Positions 44,908 through 56,090 are shown, numbered from the stretch's first letter. The stretch: DNA of 64,000 nucleotides from Nilaparvata lugens (GCF_014356525.2 NC_052505.1:5254984-5318983), one strand, 5' to 3'. Made by a program: numbers and translations. The notes: generated by a model from the letters alone, not told the origin.

Positions 44908-45489
44908 CCCTGAGATTATAGTATGTACATTCTATAATCTTTAGTATATTCTATAGTACATTCTATAGTACATTTTATAGTATATTCTATAGTACATTCT
45001 ACAGTACATTCTATAGTACATTCTATAGTACATTGTATAGTACATTGTATAGTACATTCTATAGTACATTGTAAAGTACATTCTATAGTACATTCTATAG
45101 CACATTCTATAGTACACTCTATAGTACATTCTATAGTACATTCTATAGTACATTCTAAAGTACATTCTATAGTACATTCTATAGTACATTCTATAGTACA
45201 TTCTATAGTACATTCTATAGTACATTCTATGGCACATTCTATAGTACATTCTATAGTACATTCTATAGTACATTCTATAGCACATTCTATAGTACATTCT
45301 AAAGTACATTCTATAGTACATTCTATAGTAAATTCAAAAGTACATTCTATAGTAAATTCTATAGTACATTTATAGTACATTCTATAGTACATTCTATAGT
45401 AAATCTATAGTACATTCTATAGTACATTCAAAAGTACATTCTATAGTAAATTCTATAGTACATTCTATAGTACATTCTATACTCTCTGG
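44908..45489. mobile_element. Mini-TIR element with 12-bp array core (~46 copies)
   Basis: The core is AGTACATTCTAT repeated about 46 times with scattered variants (AGCACATTCTAT, AGTAAATTCTAT, AAAGTACATTC). The outer ends CCCTGAGATTATAGTATGTAC-like and, in complement, CCAGAGAGTATAGAATGTAC form inverted repeats like those of the 84-bp element at 6959-7042. Flanks TTGTA and TCGTA may be a target duplication with one mismatch. Long repetitive frames on the minus strand are repeat translation. Confidence 0.75.
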
Positions 45490-45545
45490 TCGTAGCATAA
45501 GTTCAAGAAGAAATAAGTTGAGCTCTTTCCAAATTCAATCACATT

Positions 45546-46092
45546 AGCTATTTGTGCAACTAGTGCGCAAAGTGACAGTTTGCTGCACCGAGAGAAACGT
45601 TTACGCCCGAGCCGTAGGCGAGTTCGGAATGGTTTCTTGAGTGCAGCAAAGGAACTTTGCGCACATATTTCACATTAAATTTTTCCTATACAGTTACCAT
45701 TGAATATGAAAAGTGGGTAATTATGGGTAAAATTCCCTGAAATCCATCAAATGTTTTTCAGTGTAATTTTATTATTAATAAAAACATTAATTTATTTAAA
45801 ATTGGATAATAATGTAGTAAATGAATGAAGGCGGCACTCATGTGGTGGCTGTCGCTGTCATCGGTGCCTTAATATTATTATAACGTGGACCTCACTATAC
45901 CAAAGTCAGTGTTACCAACTTAATTTTGATTTTCCTGCACTGGTGCTCCATATAACCTACCAACTATTTTGTGTTGCCATATTGCAAATCTGGTGTGCAG
46001 AAAAAGATTTTCCCGCACTAGAGCGGAAAAGTGATTCTTTGCGGCCTGCAATCAGTGCAGAAATTGTCACTTTTCAGGGTATCTGTAGGAAA
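45546..46092. repeat. Third copy of the 683-bp element, diverged
   Basis: CTATTTGTGCAACTAGTGCG through CAGTTACCATTGAATATGAA and, at the far end, GCACTAGAGCGGAAAAGTGA to CACTTTTCAGGGTATCTGTA match the 1348-2725 copies. The middle is replaced by other sequence, including a TATAACGTGGACCTCACTAT terminus near 45880. Confidence 0.8.
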
Positions 46093-46489
46093 AATCTATT
46101 TATCTATACTATACTGTACTGGAGAACTGATTTTTCCAGTTGCCGTACTGGTTATCATGATTAGTCGGGTAGGTAGGGTAAGTTGGTAGGGTGAGTAGGT
46201 GGGGTTAAGGTTGTAGGGTAAGTTCAAGGAGAAACTGTTAAGGTTTTTCCGAATTCAATAATTTCATCGAGTGTAATAAAGGAGTGCTTTTTACAGAGTA
46301 CTATTATAACTTAGGAAAAGACCTGAATTAAAAACAGTGCTCGGCACACAGTATATCATTCTGTAAAGTGATTAATTTGAAATGCCATCTACATCAGTTC
46401 ATTTATTTTTCAGGGTGAAAAATAGCTTGGATCTTATTATTAAACAATAATTATTATTATTGAACTAAATCCCAATTAAATGCTGTAAA

Positions 46490-46700
46490 TCACCCCGAAG
46501 ACTTATGCTAGGGTACTGCAAATATTGACAACAGTCAACAGTGTAAACAGCTAGATGGAAATTCGATGAGCACTACTATACAAAAATTAATTATTTGTCA
46601 GCTCGGGAATCGAACCCAGTACCCCTAATTGCCGGTCAGGAATGCTAATTATAATGCTTTTTATTTCCATCTGTAGCTTGGATCTAGTTTGCTTCGAAGG
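46490..46700 (-). repeat. tRNA-derived SINE-like or foldback element
   Basis: On the minus strand TACTGGGTTCGATTCCCGAG carries a good B box (46605-46617). A weak A-box-like TAGCATTCCTGACCGG lies upstream of it. Outer blocks GCTAGATGGAAATTC and ATTTCCATCTGTAGC are inverted. GTTGTCAATATTTGCAGTA is shared with 51170-51225. Confidence 0.45.
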
Positions 46701-46779
46701 AATTTTTATCAATACTACAATCGAATAGAAAATAATCAATCTAATCTATCTGGGTGTTTCTTTCAAGAAAACTGTTATG

Positions 46780-47157
46780 CTTTTTGTGTAGTTGAGAAGT
46801 TGATATTGTGGTAATTATTCATATTGAATGAAAAAGACTAAGAAATTGTCAAAAAACCACTGATTTATTGATAATTAGAAAGACCGGTTTCGGTTATTAC
46901 ACCATTGTCAATCTCTGATAAACTGATTTATCAGTTCATAATTAGAAAGACCGGTTTCGGTTATTACACCATTGTCTTATAAACTGATTTATCAGAGATT
47001 GACAATGGTGTAATAACCGAAACCGGTCTTTCTAATTATCAACTGATAAATCAGTTTATCAGAGATTGACAATGGTGTAATAACCGAAACCGGTCTTTCT
47101 AATTATCAATAAATCGGTGGTTTTTTTGACAATTTCTTAGTCTTTTTCATTTAAAAA
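46780..47157. mobile_element. PLE-terminal snapback, compound, 7-bp TSD
   Basis: TGTTATG at 46773-46779 and 47158-47164 flanks the insert. It holds four copies of ACCGGTTTCGGTTATTACAC-type sequence, two in each direction, so the palindrome is doubled. Outer ends are TGTGTAGTTGAGAAGTTGAT and GTCTTTTTCATTTAAAA. Confidence 0.8.
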
Positions 47158-47454
47158 TGTTATGTTTGTACATTTTCAATTTATTTATTTATCGTATGCC
47201 AGTTACACAACAAATATATAGCTCATTAGTCTCAAATGCCTTGATAGATAGATGCCTAGATATACACTGTATATTTTCCAAATTGTTTAAGATGTGGTGT
47301 AGTTTTCGGTCAGGAGATAAGGTTTGTCTGACCACCATTATTTGCTAGTCCATTTAGCGTTACCCAATGTGCACCATGAAGGAGAACTAGCGTTACACAT
47401 ATTTAAGTTAAAAATATGATTGCTGGAACAATTTTAAGGTTAAAGAAGGTTAAA

Positions 47455-47830
47455 TATTGGATAAAAATACTGAGAAATTGTCAAAAACCACAGATTTATT
47501 GATACTTAGAGACACCGGTTTCGGTTGTTACATCATTGTCAATCTTTGATAAACTGATCAGAGATTGACAATGGTGTAACAACCGAAACCGGTCTTTCTA
47601 ACTATCAATTTTTTTTTCAATTCAATTTCAATTTATTAAAAACACACAAAACAAGACAAAACAAAATTACAAATATTTACGAAACAAATAAAACACAATA
47701 AAATGTTACAAATATAAAAAAAAACAATGGGCTTAGTATCAATAAATAATGTGGATTCTGACAATTTCTGAGTATTTTTATTTAATATGAATTATTACCA
47801 CAATATCAACTTCTCAACTGAACATAAAGT
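47455..47830. mobile_element. PLE-terminal snapback with nested retroposon tail
   Basis: Two inverted arms around GATAAACTGATCAGAGATTG, with the right arm interrupted at 47610-47736 and resuming AATAAATAATG...CAACTTCTCAAC. It is the most diverged member of the family in this window. Confidence 0.75.
47610..47736 (-). mobile_element. Retroposon 3' end, 127 bp, 7-bp TSD
   Basis: TATCAAT at 47603-47609 and 47737-47743 flanks it exactly. It starts with a T-run on the plus strand. On the minus strand it ends AATAAATTGAAATTGAATTG plus an A tail, so it is a severely 5'-truncated LINE-type insertion. Confidence 0.75.
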
Positions 47831-48479
47831 TAAAGAAGGTTGAAACTCAATTTCAAATTTTCGAAGTTTCCATATTTAAATTATTATAAAGATTGTTTGA
47901 AATTCGGAATTAAACAGTGGAAACAGATTTGTTCCAATGCTGGATGACTGAACAACGGAATGACGAAAATCTTTGAAACAAACCTTTGTTTGATCAAGTT
48001 TGAAACATAATTGTTCGAAACTAACCTTGAAAAGACATCCCTTGAATTGCCCCACTACCATTGTTAATAGAACAATAGATTAAGCCTCAGATTCAAGATT
48101 CAAGCACAGATTTAAATGTTCATTGAAGGAACAGTTTTGGGCTTTGAGCTTGTTGTTTCTTTCCCAATCATTCATAGTTGAGAATTATATTGTATCTATC
48201 AATAAAGAAATAAATAAATTTGGTCTATGATACAATTCATAGATTCCTGCCTCAAACATTCAACTCAACATAGAGCTTATTAATAAGACGTTTCAACATA
48301 ATAATTATGTATAAAATAAAAACAATCAGATTTTAAAATATGATAAATTGACCTTGTTCTTGGAATAAATAAATAACTCTCCTATTGCATTCTCATAGTT
48401 GAATGCAGTAAGAATGCTCTTATTACACCTTAAATGCATTCACCTCTATGCATGCCTTATTGCATTCTCATAGTTGAAT

Positions 48480-48790
48480 GCAATTAGATGAAACTCATGT
48501 GAAGTGGATGAATAAGTAGTCCATTTGTTTAGCACCAAGGAGCTGTCTGATTGGCCAATGAGTTCATCAGTCACCATTTTACCTCCACAGCTCACTAGTC
48601 ACAACCAATAGGAAGCAAGCGGCTTGGGAATGTCACGGCAAAGCATTGTCCAATGAGACTCCTTGTTGAAGTTGGGGCGTGGCTTGTTTGGTGTTTGAGT
48701 TGGTTCTGTCTTCTCCCGCTAGAATTATTTCTCTTAAAAGTTCTCTATGAAAAACTGAGAGAGTTCTCTATCAACACGTCATTTGCTCGT
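48480..48790. promoter_or_regulatory. CCAAT-rich, promoter-like unassigned region
   Basis: GATTGGCCAATGAG, CAACCAATAGGAAG and GTCCAATGAGACTCC lie within ~130 bp, followed by GC-richer TGGGGCGTGGCTTG (CACCC/GC-box-like) and a pyrimidine-rich TTCTGTCTTCTCCCGC. This is what an animal promoter without a TATA box can look like. No transcript or first exon is visible, so it is only a candidate. Confidence 0.25.
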
Positions 48791-48914
48791 GAGTAATTTC
48801 TTGATTGAAATAATTTCTTCTTCCTATTCCACATCCTTTCATTTCTTATGAGATATATTCGTCATTGAACTGAAAATTGCACAACCAAATGAGATCGTGC
48901 AATGGAGATGATAG

Positions 48915-50223
48915 TTGACCGAGCGAAGTGATGTCTAAGATTCAAGTCGACGGTTTGGCATTTCTCTCAATGTTTATATGTTTATATGTTGCGCATTTAC
49001 GGCGAAACGCGGTAATAATATTTTCATGAAATTTGACAGGTATGTTCCTTTTTTAATTGTGGGTCGACGTATATACAAGGATTTTGGAAATTTTGCATTC
49101 CAAGGATAATATAGAAGGAAAAAGAAGCCTCCTTCATGCGCCAATATTGGAGTAAAAATCAGACTATAGAATATTAGAGTAAAAATCAGACTATAGAATA
49201 TTAGAGTAAAAATCAGACTATAGAATATTAGAGTAAAAATCAGACCATAGAATTATTCATCATTAATCAGCTGACAAGTAATTACACAGATGTGTGGAGA
49301 AGCCAGTCTATTGCTGTATTTCCATTAAGGTCTGTAGTTTCAATCAGGTACTTGTGGATGAGAATTCTGCGTGAGGTCTACTGTTCACAGAACTACTAGT
49401 AATTGACCGAGCGAAGTGATGTCTAAGATTCAAGTCGACGGTTTGGCATTTCTCTTAATGTTTAAATGTTCATATGTTGCGCATTTACGGCGAAACGCGG
49501 TAATAGATTTTCATGAAATTTGACAGGTATGTTCCTTTTTAAATTGCGCGTCGACGTATATACAAGGTTTTGGAAATTTTGCATCTCAAGGATAATATAA
49601 AAGGAAAAAGGACCCTCCTTCATACGCCAATATTAGAGTAAAAATCAGACTATAGAATTTTTCATCATAAATCAGCTGACAAGTGATTACACAGATGTGT
49701 GGAGAAGCTAGTCTATTGCTGTACTTCCATAAGGTCTGTAGTTTCAATCAGGTACTTGTGGATGAGAATTCTGCGTGAGGTCTACTGCTCACAGAACTAC
49801 TAGTAATTGACCGAGCGAAGTGATGTCTAAGATTCAAGTCGACGGTTTAGCATTTCTCTTAATGTTTAAATGTTTATATGTTGTGCATTTACGGCGAAAC
49901 GCGGTAATAGATTTTCATGAAATTTGACAGGTATGTTCCTTTTTTAACTGCGCGTCGACGTTTATACAAGGTTTTTTGGAAATTTTTCATTTGAAGGATA
50001 ATATAAAAGGAAAAAGGAGGCTCCTTTATACGCAAATATTAGAATAAAAATCAGACTATTGAATTTTTCATCATAAATCAGCTGGCAAGTGATTACACAG
50101 ATGTGTGGAGAAGCCAATCCATTGCTGTATTTCCTATGTATTGCTCTATGTAGGTCTATAGTTTCAATCAGGTACTTGTGGATAAGAATACTGCGTGAGG
50201 TCTACTGTTCGCAGAACTACTAG
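48915..50223 (+). mobile_element. Head-to-tail array of three CTAG Helitron-like units
   Basis: Each unit starts TTGACCGAGCGAAGTGATGT (48915, 49403, 49807). Each ends with GAGGTCTACTGTTCACAGAA or a close variant followed by CTACTAG (CTAG at 49396, 49800, 50220) and T. A GTTC-ACA-GAAC hairpin precedes each CTAG. The first unit is longer through repeated ATTAGAGTAAAAATCAGACT segments. Tandem arrays and a hairpin-CTAG end are Helitron-like, but the 5' end is not TC. Confidence 0.7.
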
Positions 50224-50926
50224 TAAGTAAACCATTCACAAACAGCATGTAAGTAGCATAACATATTGATTCATGTACACTCGAAGATGGAAATCGCATT
50301 TTAATGATCAATATATTATGAGGTAATGACATCACCACAGGATGATTCTAGATTTGTCTGAGAAATTCAAATAATAGAATTGTTCTCAGCATTGAATTTG
50401 AAGTCTATCAGGAATTACAGAGTTGAATCAATGTCATGATTTGAATATGAATGAGTTTCATCATTATGAAAAAACTTTATAATGGGAAAATTCTCGCGGA
50501 AACTGAATTATGTGTGCATTATCTAGCTTACAACCTTGACCTACGGGTTGGATTTATTTGAAATGACTTCTTCACAATGCTACGCTATCGTAAAACATAT
50601 AGGTTATCTCCACTTTCATAATAGTATTATAAAAATACTGTAACTGCCACCATGACGTGAACTCTACTATACATGTATAGTATCCTTCTATCCTTATTTA
50701 TTTTATTTATTCATCATTTACAATCAACTTAAAGACGAAGAAACAGACTACAGTCCAAAACTTCTTTTCATAAAATAAATTGTCCTTATAACTGGAATAT
50801 CAGTAGGCTATACTGATTTTTTGGAATCTTGTACTAGGTAATTAGTAGCTAGATAACAAGGATTTGTAACTAGGTTTCTGTGATAATTCCTGGAGCATTT
50901 CCAAGATTTATGAAAATAGTCCCCAT
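50224..50926. other. Unassigned AT-rich stretch
   Basis: Only a fragment resembling a GTCCACGTT-family end (GCCACCATGACGTGAACTCT at 50646) is visible. Confidence 0.35.
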
Positions 50927-51806
50927 AGCGAGGTCCATGTTATAATGGCAGTGAAGGAAAACAACGTTGCCTGCCATTCTTTGATTTGCCACAGCCTTCT
51001 ATAGAGAATAGCTCATACCACTACGGTATATCTAATAACTGTTCATTCTCGTTGAAAATAATCAATCATATTTAATTCTTCAAGAAAATATATTTTCTGA
51101 TGATTGAATAATGACTACAGATGAAAATTACTGGGATATTGCAATTATTCGACTGCTAATGAAGTCTAGCTGTTTAAACTGTTGTCAATATTTGCAGTAG
51201 CAGAAGTCTTCGGGTTGAATTACAGAATTTTATTTATTTTTATTTATTCATTTACAATGCGAACGACACTAATGCAATAACATTATAGAAGATAAAATAA
51301 TAAGGTAGTCCTTGTGCTATTTTTCTTCCAAATTTATAGGTGACAAAGTCCAAGATAAGGTTGGAATTTTACGTGTACAATTTCAGTCCAAAATAAACAC
51401 GAAAACTATAAATTTTGAATTTAGATGACTTGAATTAATAAATTGATAAGTAATATTCCACTCAATTACCACTTGAAACTAATACTATTGAGTTATTTAA
51501 AAAAATTTGGAACCATTGAAGAAACATAAACTTGTAAACACTAAGCTCAGCTGACTAAAATAGTGTGTCAACACTATTAAATTTGATTAATTTCTACACT
51601 ATCTATTTAATTTGGATTTTCGTTAAATAATAACAATGAATTCTCATAATTGAGATTGAATATACTGTTAATTACCACTTAGTAGAAAACTAACTGGGAA
51701 CATTGCGGAGGTAGAAAAGGATAGCGCGATCAGCTTTGCCGAATGATAGACAAGGATATAGCAACACCAATTTTAATCAAATACGTGGATGATAGATCTC
51801 ACTATA
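50927..51806. mobile_element. GTGAGGTCCACGTT-family element, ~880 bp
   Basis: The left end TAGCGAGGTCCATGTTATAA and right end GATAGATCTCACTATAGA are inverted. Inside the left end is the 162-bp-unit motif (TTCTATAGAGAATAGC, TTCATTCTCGTTGAAA). Inside the right end is AGGTAGAAAAGGATAGCGCG with GAATGATAGACAAGGATATA. The same left-to-right order occurs at 10540-11310, so this is the shape of one complete family member. No transposase. Confidence 0.65.
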
Positions 51807-52067
51807 GATTATATAAATATGAAGCATCATGCTTTTGAGTTATTTCTTAGCTTAGGCGGTATAGAACATATTACAACTAAGGCTGGAAGGTTGATAGCGA
51901 GCTAAAATCTACATAAATTGACATGCCCGTTCTGCTCGAACTCTCATGGTTTTTCTCATTATAATCATACTGCTACTAAAATATATATTGGTATCTCCGT
52001 TTTTTACAGATTCCTGGAGCATTTTGTAGATTAATAATTCTTCATTCTTTATTCATTCATACAATAA

Positions 52068-52930
52068 TAGGGATGTCAATCCCGGGATCCCGAATCCCGG
52101 GACCCCGGTCCATTTTTGATAACTAACAATCCCTGGATTTTTCGGGATTAGAATTCCTGAAATTGTGAATCGTATTTTTCCAAAAACAATTCAATATAGA
52201 ATTCATTCACGGTGTTTAATATTAGTTTTGAATAACTAATTTATTGTTCTAAGTGTTTGACTAATTTATTCTGCAGGCACAGCCTACACTTGCATAATTT
52301 ATACATAAAGAATACTGTACTCTGTACTGGCTAAATAGAATTCGCATTATCGGTTCGCATCATTCGCAGAATTGTTGATCGGTTGTTATGCCTCTACGTT
52401 TGTTTCTGTATACACAGCACCACAATTACCAGTCTAGACGGCGCAATATTTGCAATAGTGCTGATGTCATTCCCTTAAAATGCACTCCGAACTTTGAAAA
52501 GACTTCAGGAAATTATCAGAAATAAACAAGGACCATCTATTCACTCTCTGTCTAATTATTCCTCTTATCTTCTCTTCCTCTATCATGAGTAGAATATTTA
52601 GTTGAAGTAAATATACGATAGTTAGCTCTACGAAATATTATTTAGTAGTGGTTCAGCTTTTAAAAAAAGTTACTCCGAATCTCGGAAACATTTATAGAAA
52701 TAGAATGTTCAATTTTAATATTGAGGTATTTTCCCATTTCAATAATATCCTCTGACTCTATAATGAGCTCTTTTTCATATCCACACACTGTTACTGAACA
52801 TGTAATTGAGGAGGATCAATTGGTTAAAAATGCATGAAACTGATTTTTGCCAATCCCGGGATCCCGGGATTGATATTGGATAATCCCGAAATACCGGGAT
52901 TGGAAATCAGTCCCGGGATTGACACCCCTA
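52068..52930. mobile_element. hAT-type non-autonomous element, 863 bp, 8-bp TSD
   Basis: TACAATAA at 52060-52067 and 52931-52938 is a perfect 8-bp duplication. Ends are TAGGGATGTCAATCCCGGGA and, inverse, TCCCGGGATTGACACCCCTA. Subterminal regions are packed with CCCGGGAT palindromes. An 8-bp duplication with this end type indicates the hAT superfamily. No transposase frame. Confidence 0.9.
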
Positions 52931-53149
52931 TACAATAAGTAAATCATCAAAAATGATAGGGTGAGAAAAAATAAGGTAACCTTGTGCTATTCCTCTCCCA
53001 AATTTAGATAAGGTTACACATAGTCCGAAATAGATTAAGTCTTGTAGTTGCTCACTTCACAGAATTTTCAGTTCTTGATTATTTTCACAAAGTGGATTTT
53101 AAAATCTGGATGCTTCAAATACAAATGTGGAAAAAATTGATATTTTGGA

Positions 53150-53290
53150 CTTCGTGAAGTCCAATAATAATCCCAAATATCGTTGGCTGGAATATCATTA
53201 TGATGATTCTATGGAAACAATTGTATTCTCTACAGTAATATATGAGAGATTTTCTTGAAACAAGCTTCTGGGAATTGGCGCGGCGCATGC
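53150..53290. repeat. Uninterrupted partner of the 54.7-kb MITE target
   Basis: GTTGGCTGGAATATCATTAT, TTGTATTCTCTACAGTAATA and GAAACAAGCTTCT parallel 54705-54773 plus 55082-55112. Here the MITE is absent. Confidence 0.7.
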
Positions 53291-53569
53291 CATCTGAACA
53301 AACACAGTTTGAACTCTTCAACGCAGTCTCTGAGAGCTCCGCGAGAGAACACACTAAATTCATATTGTGTAAACATTGTTGTCGATTCTGCTCTGTAATT
53401 TGGGCCAGTGCACCACTTCTATATAATCTGTTCTCCCTGACTGAATTCAGTCTAGAATTATTACTGTTCAACTCAGTAAAATCAACTTCAAATGAACCTT
53501 GGTTTAAGTGCAGTAGCATATACTTATATTTATTTTTTGTAAAGCTTTTTTGTATTTTGTTTTTGGCAA

Positions 53570-53600
53570 ATAAAATTCATTCATTCATTCATTCATATTT
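53570..53600. repeat. (ATTC)n tail after AATAAA
   Basis: GGCAAATAAAATTCATTCAT with further ATTC copies looks like the 3' end and short-repeat tail of an old retroposon. Confidence 0.5.
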
Positions 53601-53877
53601 GAATATCAATGGGCTTAGCCTTTAGATAATAAGATAGATCAAAAGTCATGAAGGTATTTTAGTATCACCTTACGATGATTGTAAATTCTTTGGCTAATAA
53701 TAATTGTACATTGCCTAAACATTGAAAGTGAGTAACGAAAGTGTGAATGAGTGCGCTTGTTGGATGTGAATATTATCGCTCCTTGGTCAAAAATGCATGT
53801 ATTCAACAATATGTATCTTTCTTAACGATTTTATTTTGTTCGTCGATCTCACCGTGCTTCCCACTTCGTTTTAGCAT

Positions 53878-54132
53878 AGAGAAACAATAGCGTAAGAAGA
53901 TATCCCATGGTATAGGGCGTTTATGTCGCAACTTTTACTGTTATCTCAAGCCGATTACGGTTGATTATTGTCGATTTTTACTGTTTTGACCGGGTAAGAG
54001 GGTAAGAGTGTATGAGTGTGTCATAAAGCTTCACAGGAAAGAACTACGTGGACTATCAGCTTGAGATAACAGTAAAAGTTGCTACATAAACGCCCTATAC
54101 CATGGGATATCTACTTATGCTGTTGTTTCTCC
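53878..54132. mobile_element. Foldback element, ~255 bp, 75-bp arms
   Basis: GAGAAACAATAGCGTAAGAA...ATATCCCATGGTATAGGGCG...TTTTACTGTTATCTCAAGC is mirrored by GCTTGAGATAACAGTAAAAG...CGCCCTATACCATGGGATAT...GTTGTTTCTC. Degraded relatives are at 16.6, 17.6, 18.3 and 59.1 kb. Confidence 0.8.
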
Positions 54133-54690
54133 ATGGTTTTAGTTTGCCTGATTTGGTTTATTTTATTTGCTTTATAATATTACCTCTCTCCAGATTGAGG
54201 TTTGTTTTATTTGTTACCCTAGTCTATTCTTTAAACAACACTTTTTTATTGTATTTAGTCATATTTTCCATAGCTATAAATAGTTTAATTGAAGATTATG
54301 TATATTTATGCTACTAGACAACTCGCTCCTCTCTCACAGGCATGTGCCCATAAGAGGAGGCTCCAATGAAATGTATTTTTATTTTATACTTGCAAATACA
54401 ATTGTATTGTTAATCTTATTTGGAGAATAAAGAATTTCAATTTCGATAATTCCGTGAAATTTAAGAATGATTAATGATCACTGGAGCTGTGAGACAATAA
54501 TTGATCACTGGAGTTGATAAAATCAGAGGTTCTTCAATGCTTCTCCAGTTGCATAATGGAACGCGAGTTTAGGCTTCTTGAGACACGAATTCTTTGGGCT
54601 TCTTAAGTCATAATATATTGCGATCAAAAGATCATATACAATGTTCATACGTGCTAGCTTCGTCTCAGAGTAAAGAACAGCAGCACTTCA
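54133..54690. other. Unassigned AT-rich stretch
   Basis: No gene. GGAGAATAAAGAATTTCAAT near 54422 may be an old retroposon tail. Confidence 0.35.
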
Positions 54691-54773
54691 AAGATTAATT
54701 CCCAATATGGTTGGCTGGAGTGACAGTATACGGATTGTATGGAGACGATTGCATTCTCTACACTGTACAGTAA

Positions 54774-55078
54774 AGCCGTGTTCACACCGTACAAATGTAA
54801 ACATGTTTGTTGAAACAGTTTGGGCAAATTTTATTATGTTTGACAAACAATGTTTGCCCGTGGCCAGTGTGGACGCGTCACCAAACAAAATATTTGTAAG
54901 TGGGAAGAACAGGTTTTATGTTTTACATCTGTGAACACTGAAAACGTTTGGAAAAACAGTAATTTTTGTTTGACAAACAATGATTGTCTAAACTTTCCAA
55001 AATGTTTGCCCCTGATCTCCTCAACATACATGTTTGCCGAACATGAATGTCGAACATTTGTTCAGTGTGAACACGTCT
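54774..55078. mobile_element. PIF/Harbinger-like MITE, 305 bp, empty site known
   Basis: TAA at 54771-54773 and 55079-55081 flanks AGCCGTGTTCACACCGTACA and the inverse TGTTCAGTGTGAACACGTCT. The related copy at 53150-53290 reads CTACAGTAATATATGAGAG across the point of insertion, an empty site with single TAA. Interior holds inverted GTTTGACAAACAATG blocks. Confidence 0.85.
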
Positions 55079-55081
55079 TAA

Positions 55082-55550
55082 GATATATGAGAATTTCTTG
55101 AGACAAGCTTCTTAAATCTTATTTCTTGAGACTATCTCGGAATAGAGACGAAGAGACGAAGGCCCTTATATGCGATTAGCCCTGTTGCAAATTGAGACGT
55201 GACGCGGGTCACCTAAATGAGTTATTTATGATCATATAATGTTCACTCGTGCTGGTTTCGTCCCAATGTGAACATTATAAATATGATTATTGACCGAAGC
55301 GAAGCTGATTTCTTAGTTTCGACTCAATCGGCTTTCGTCTGTTTGTTTGTTCGTAATGAAGTTACAGTTGCAGTTATTGTCCGATTTGGATGAAATTTGG
55401 TATGCAAGTTCTTTGAAACAAGGCGCAGAAACGTATGTGTAACATTTTTGATGAAACCTTTGGTTTTTTTTTAATATTTAAAAAACCGCGAACTAACCGT
55501 CTTTGAAGATACAGCAATTCATTTTTATACTTTTTCGCATCAATTGTTAC
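55082..55550. other. Unassigned stretch
   Basis: TTGACCGAAGCGAAGC near 55287 distantly resembles the 5' end of the CTAG units. No gene is supported. Confidence 0.35.
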
Positions 55551-55556
55551 TATCAC

Positions 55557-55627
55557 ATGGTGGTCGAGTCGGTTAGAACGTGGTCTGTCACACTGTGGAA
55601 CCCAGGTTCAATTCTCGTTCCTGCCAG
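55557..55627 (+). tRNA. tRNA-Asp-like pseudogene or SINE head
   Basis: TGGTCGAGTCGGTTAGAAC fits an A box/D arm, TGTCACA an Asp (GTC) anticodon loop, and CCAGGTTCAATTCTCG a B box/T arm. Stem pairing is poor (several G-U or mismatches) and the acceptor stem does not close well. A degenerate tRNA-derived repeat is therefore more likely than a working tRNA. Confidence 0.4.
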
Positions 55628-55856
55628 TTTTTATTTTGCAGATAATACTAATATTGTTTTATCTTATTCTAATAATAATATCATTATAGAATAAATTATT
55701 ATGATTAGATAGAATAATTGAATTGAATTATCTTATTATTATTAAATTGACTCAACAAACTAATTGGATAAATTATTTAAAAAAAATCTTTATTGTATTG
55801 GAGTCCAATACTGCAGTTGTAGAGAAAAATTTGTATGTAAAGGTAATTTTTTTTCC

Positions 55857-56090
55857 TTTTTGTGTAGTTGAGAAGTTGATATTGTGGTAATTATCAACAT
55901 TAAATTGAAAAGACCAAGAAATTGTCAAAAAACCACAGATTCATTGATACTTACTTAGAAATACCGGTTTCGGTAATTACACCATTGTCAATCTGTGATA
56001 AACTCTGATAATGACCGAAACCGGTCTTTCTGAGTATCAAAAAATCTGTGGTTTTTTGACAATTTCTTAGTATTTTTAATTTAAAATGTA
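55857..56090. mobile_element. PLE-terminal snapback, diverged copy
   Basis: TGTGTAGTTGAGAAGTTGAT, ACCGGTTTCGGTAATTACAC and the inverse ACCGAAACCGGTCTTTCTGA with TTTCTTAGTATTTTTAATTT match the PLE terminal family. Target duplication not clear. Confidence 0.75.

Noticed and set aside
44916..45392. 158- and 126-codon minus-strand ORFs rich in Tyr, Cys, Arg, Met
   Set aside because: They are direct translations of the 12-bp array, whose period is a multiple of three and so never meets a stop.
53242..53625. 127-codon ORF and its minus-strand counterpart
   Set aside because: Both strands are open over the same span, part of it is a dispersed repeat shared with 54.7 kb, and the 3' part is an (ATTC)n tail.
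54102..54317. 71-codon hydrophobic ORF
   Set aside because: It starts inside the arm of the 53878-54132 foldback and is Leu/Phe/Ile-rich only because of T-rich sequence.
55557..55627. Functional tRNA-Asp gene
   Set aside because: Anticodon loop and B box look right but stems pair poorly and the acceptor does not close, so it is listed only as tRNA-like.
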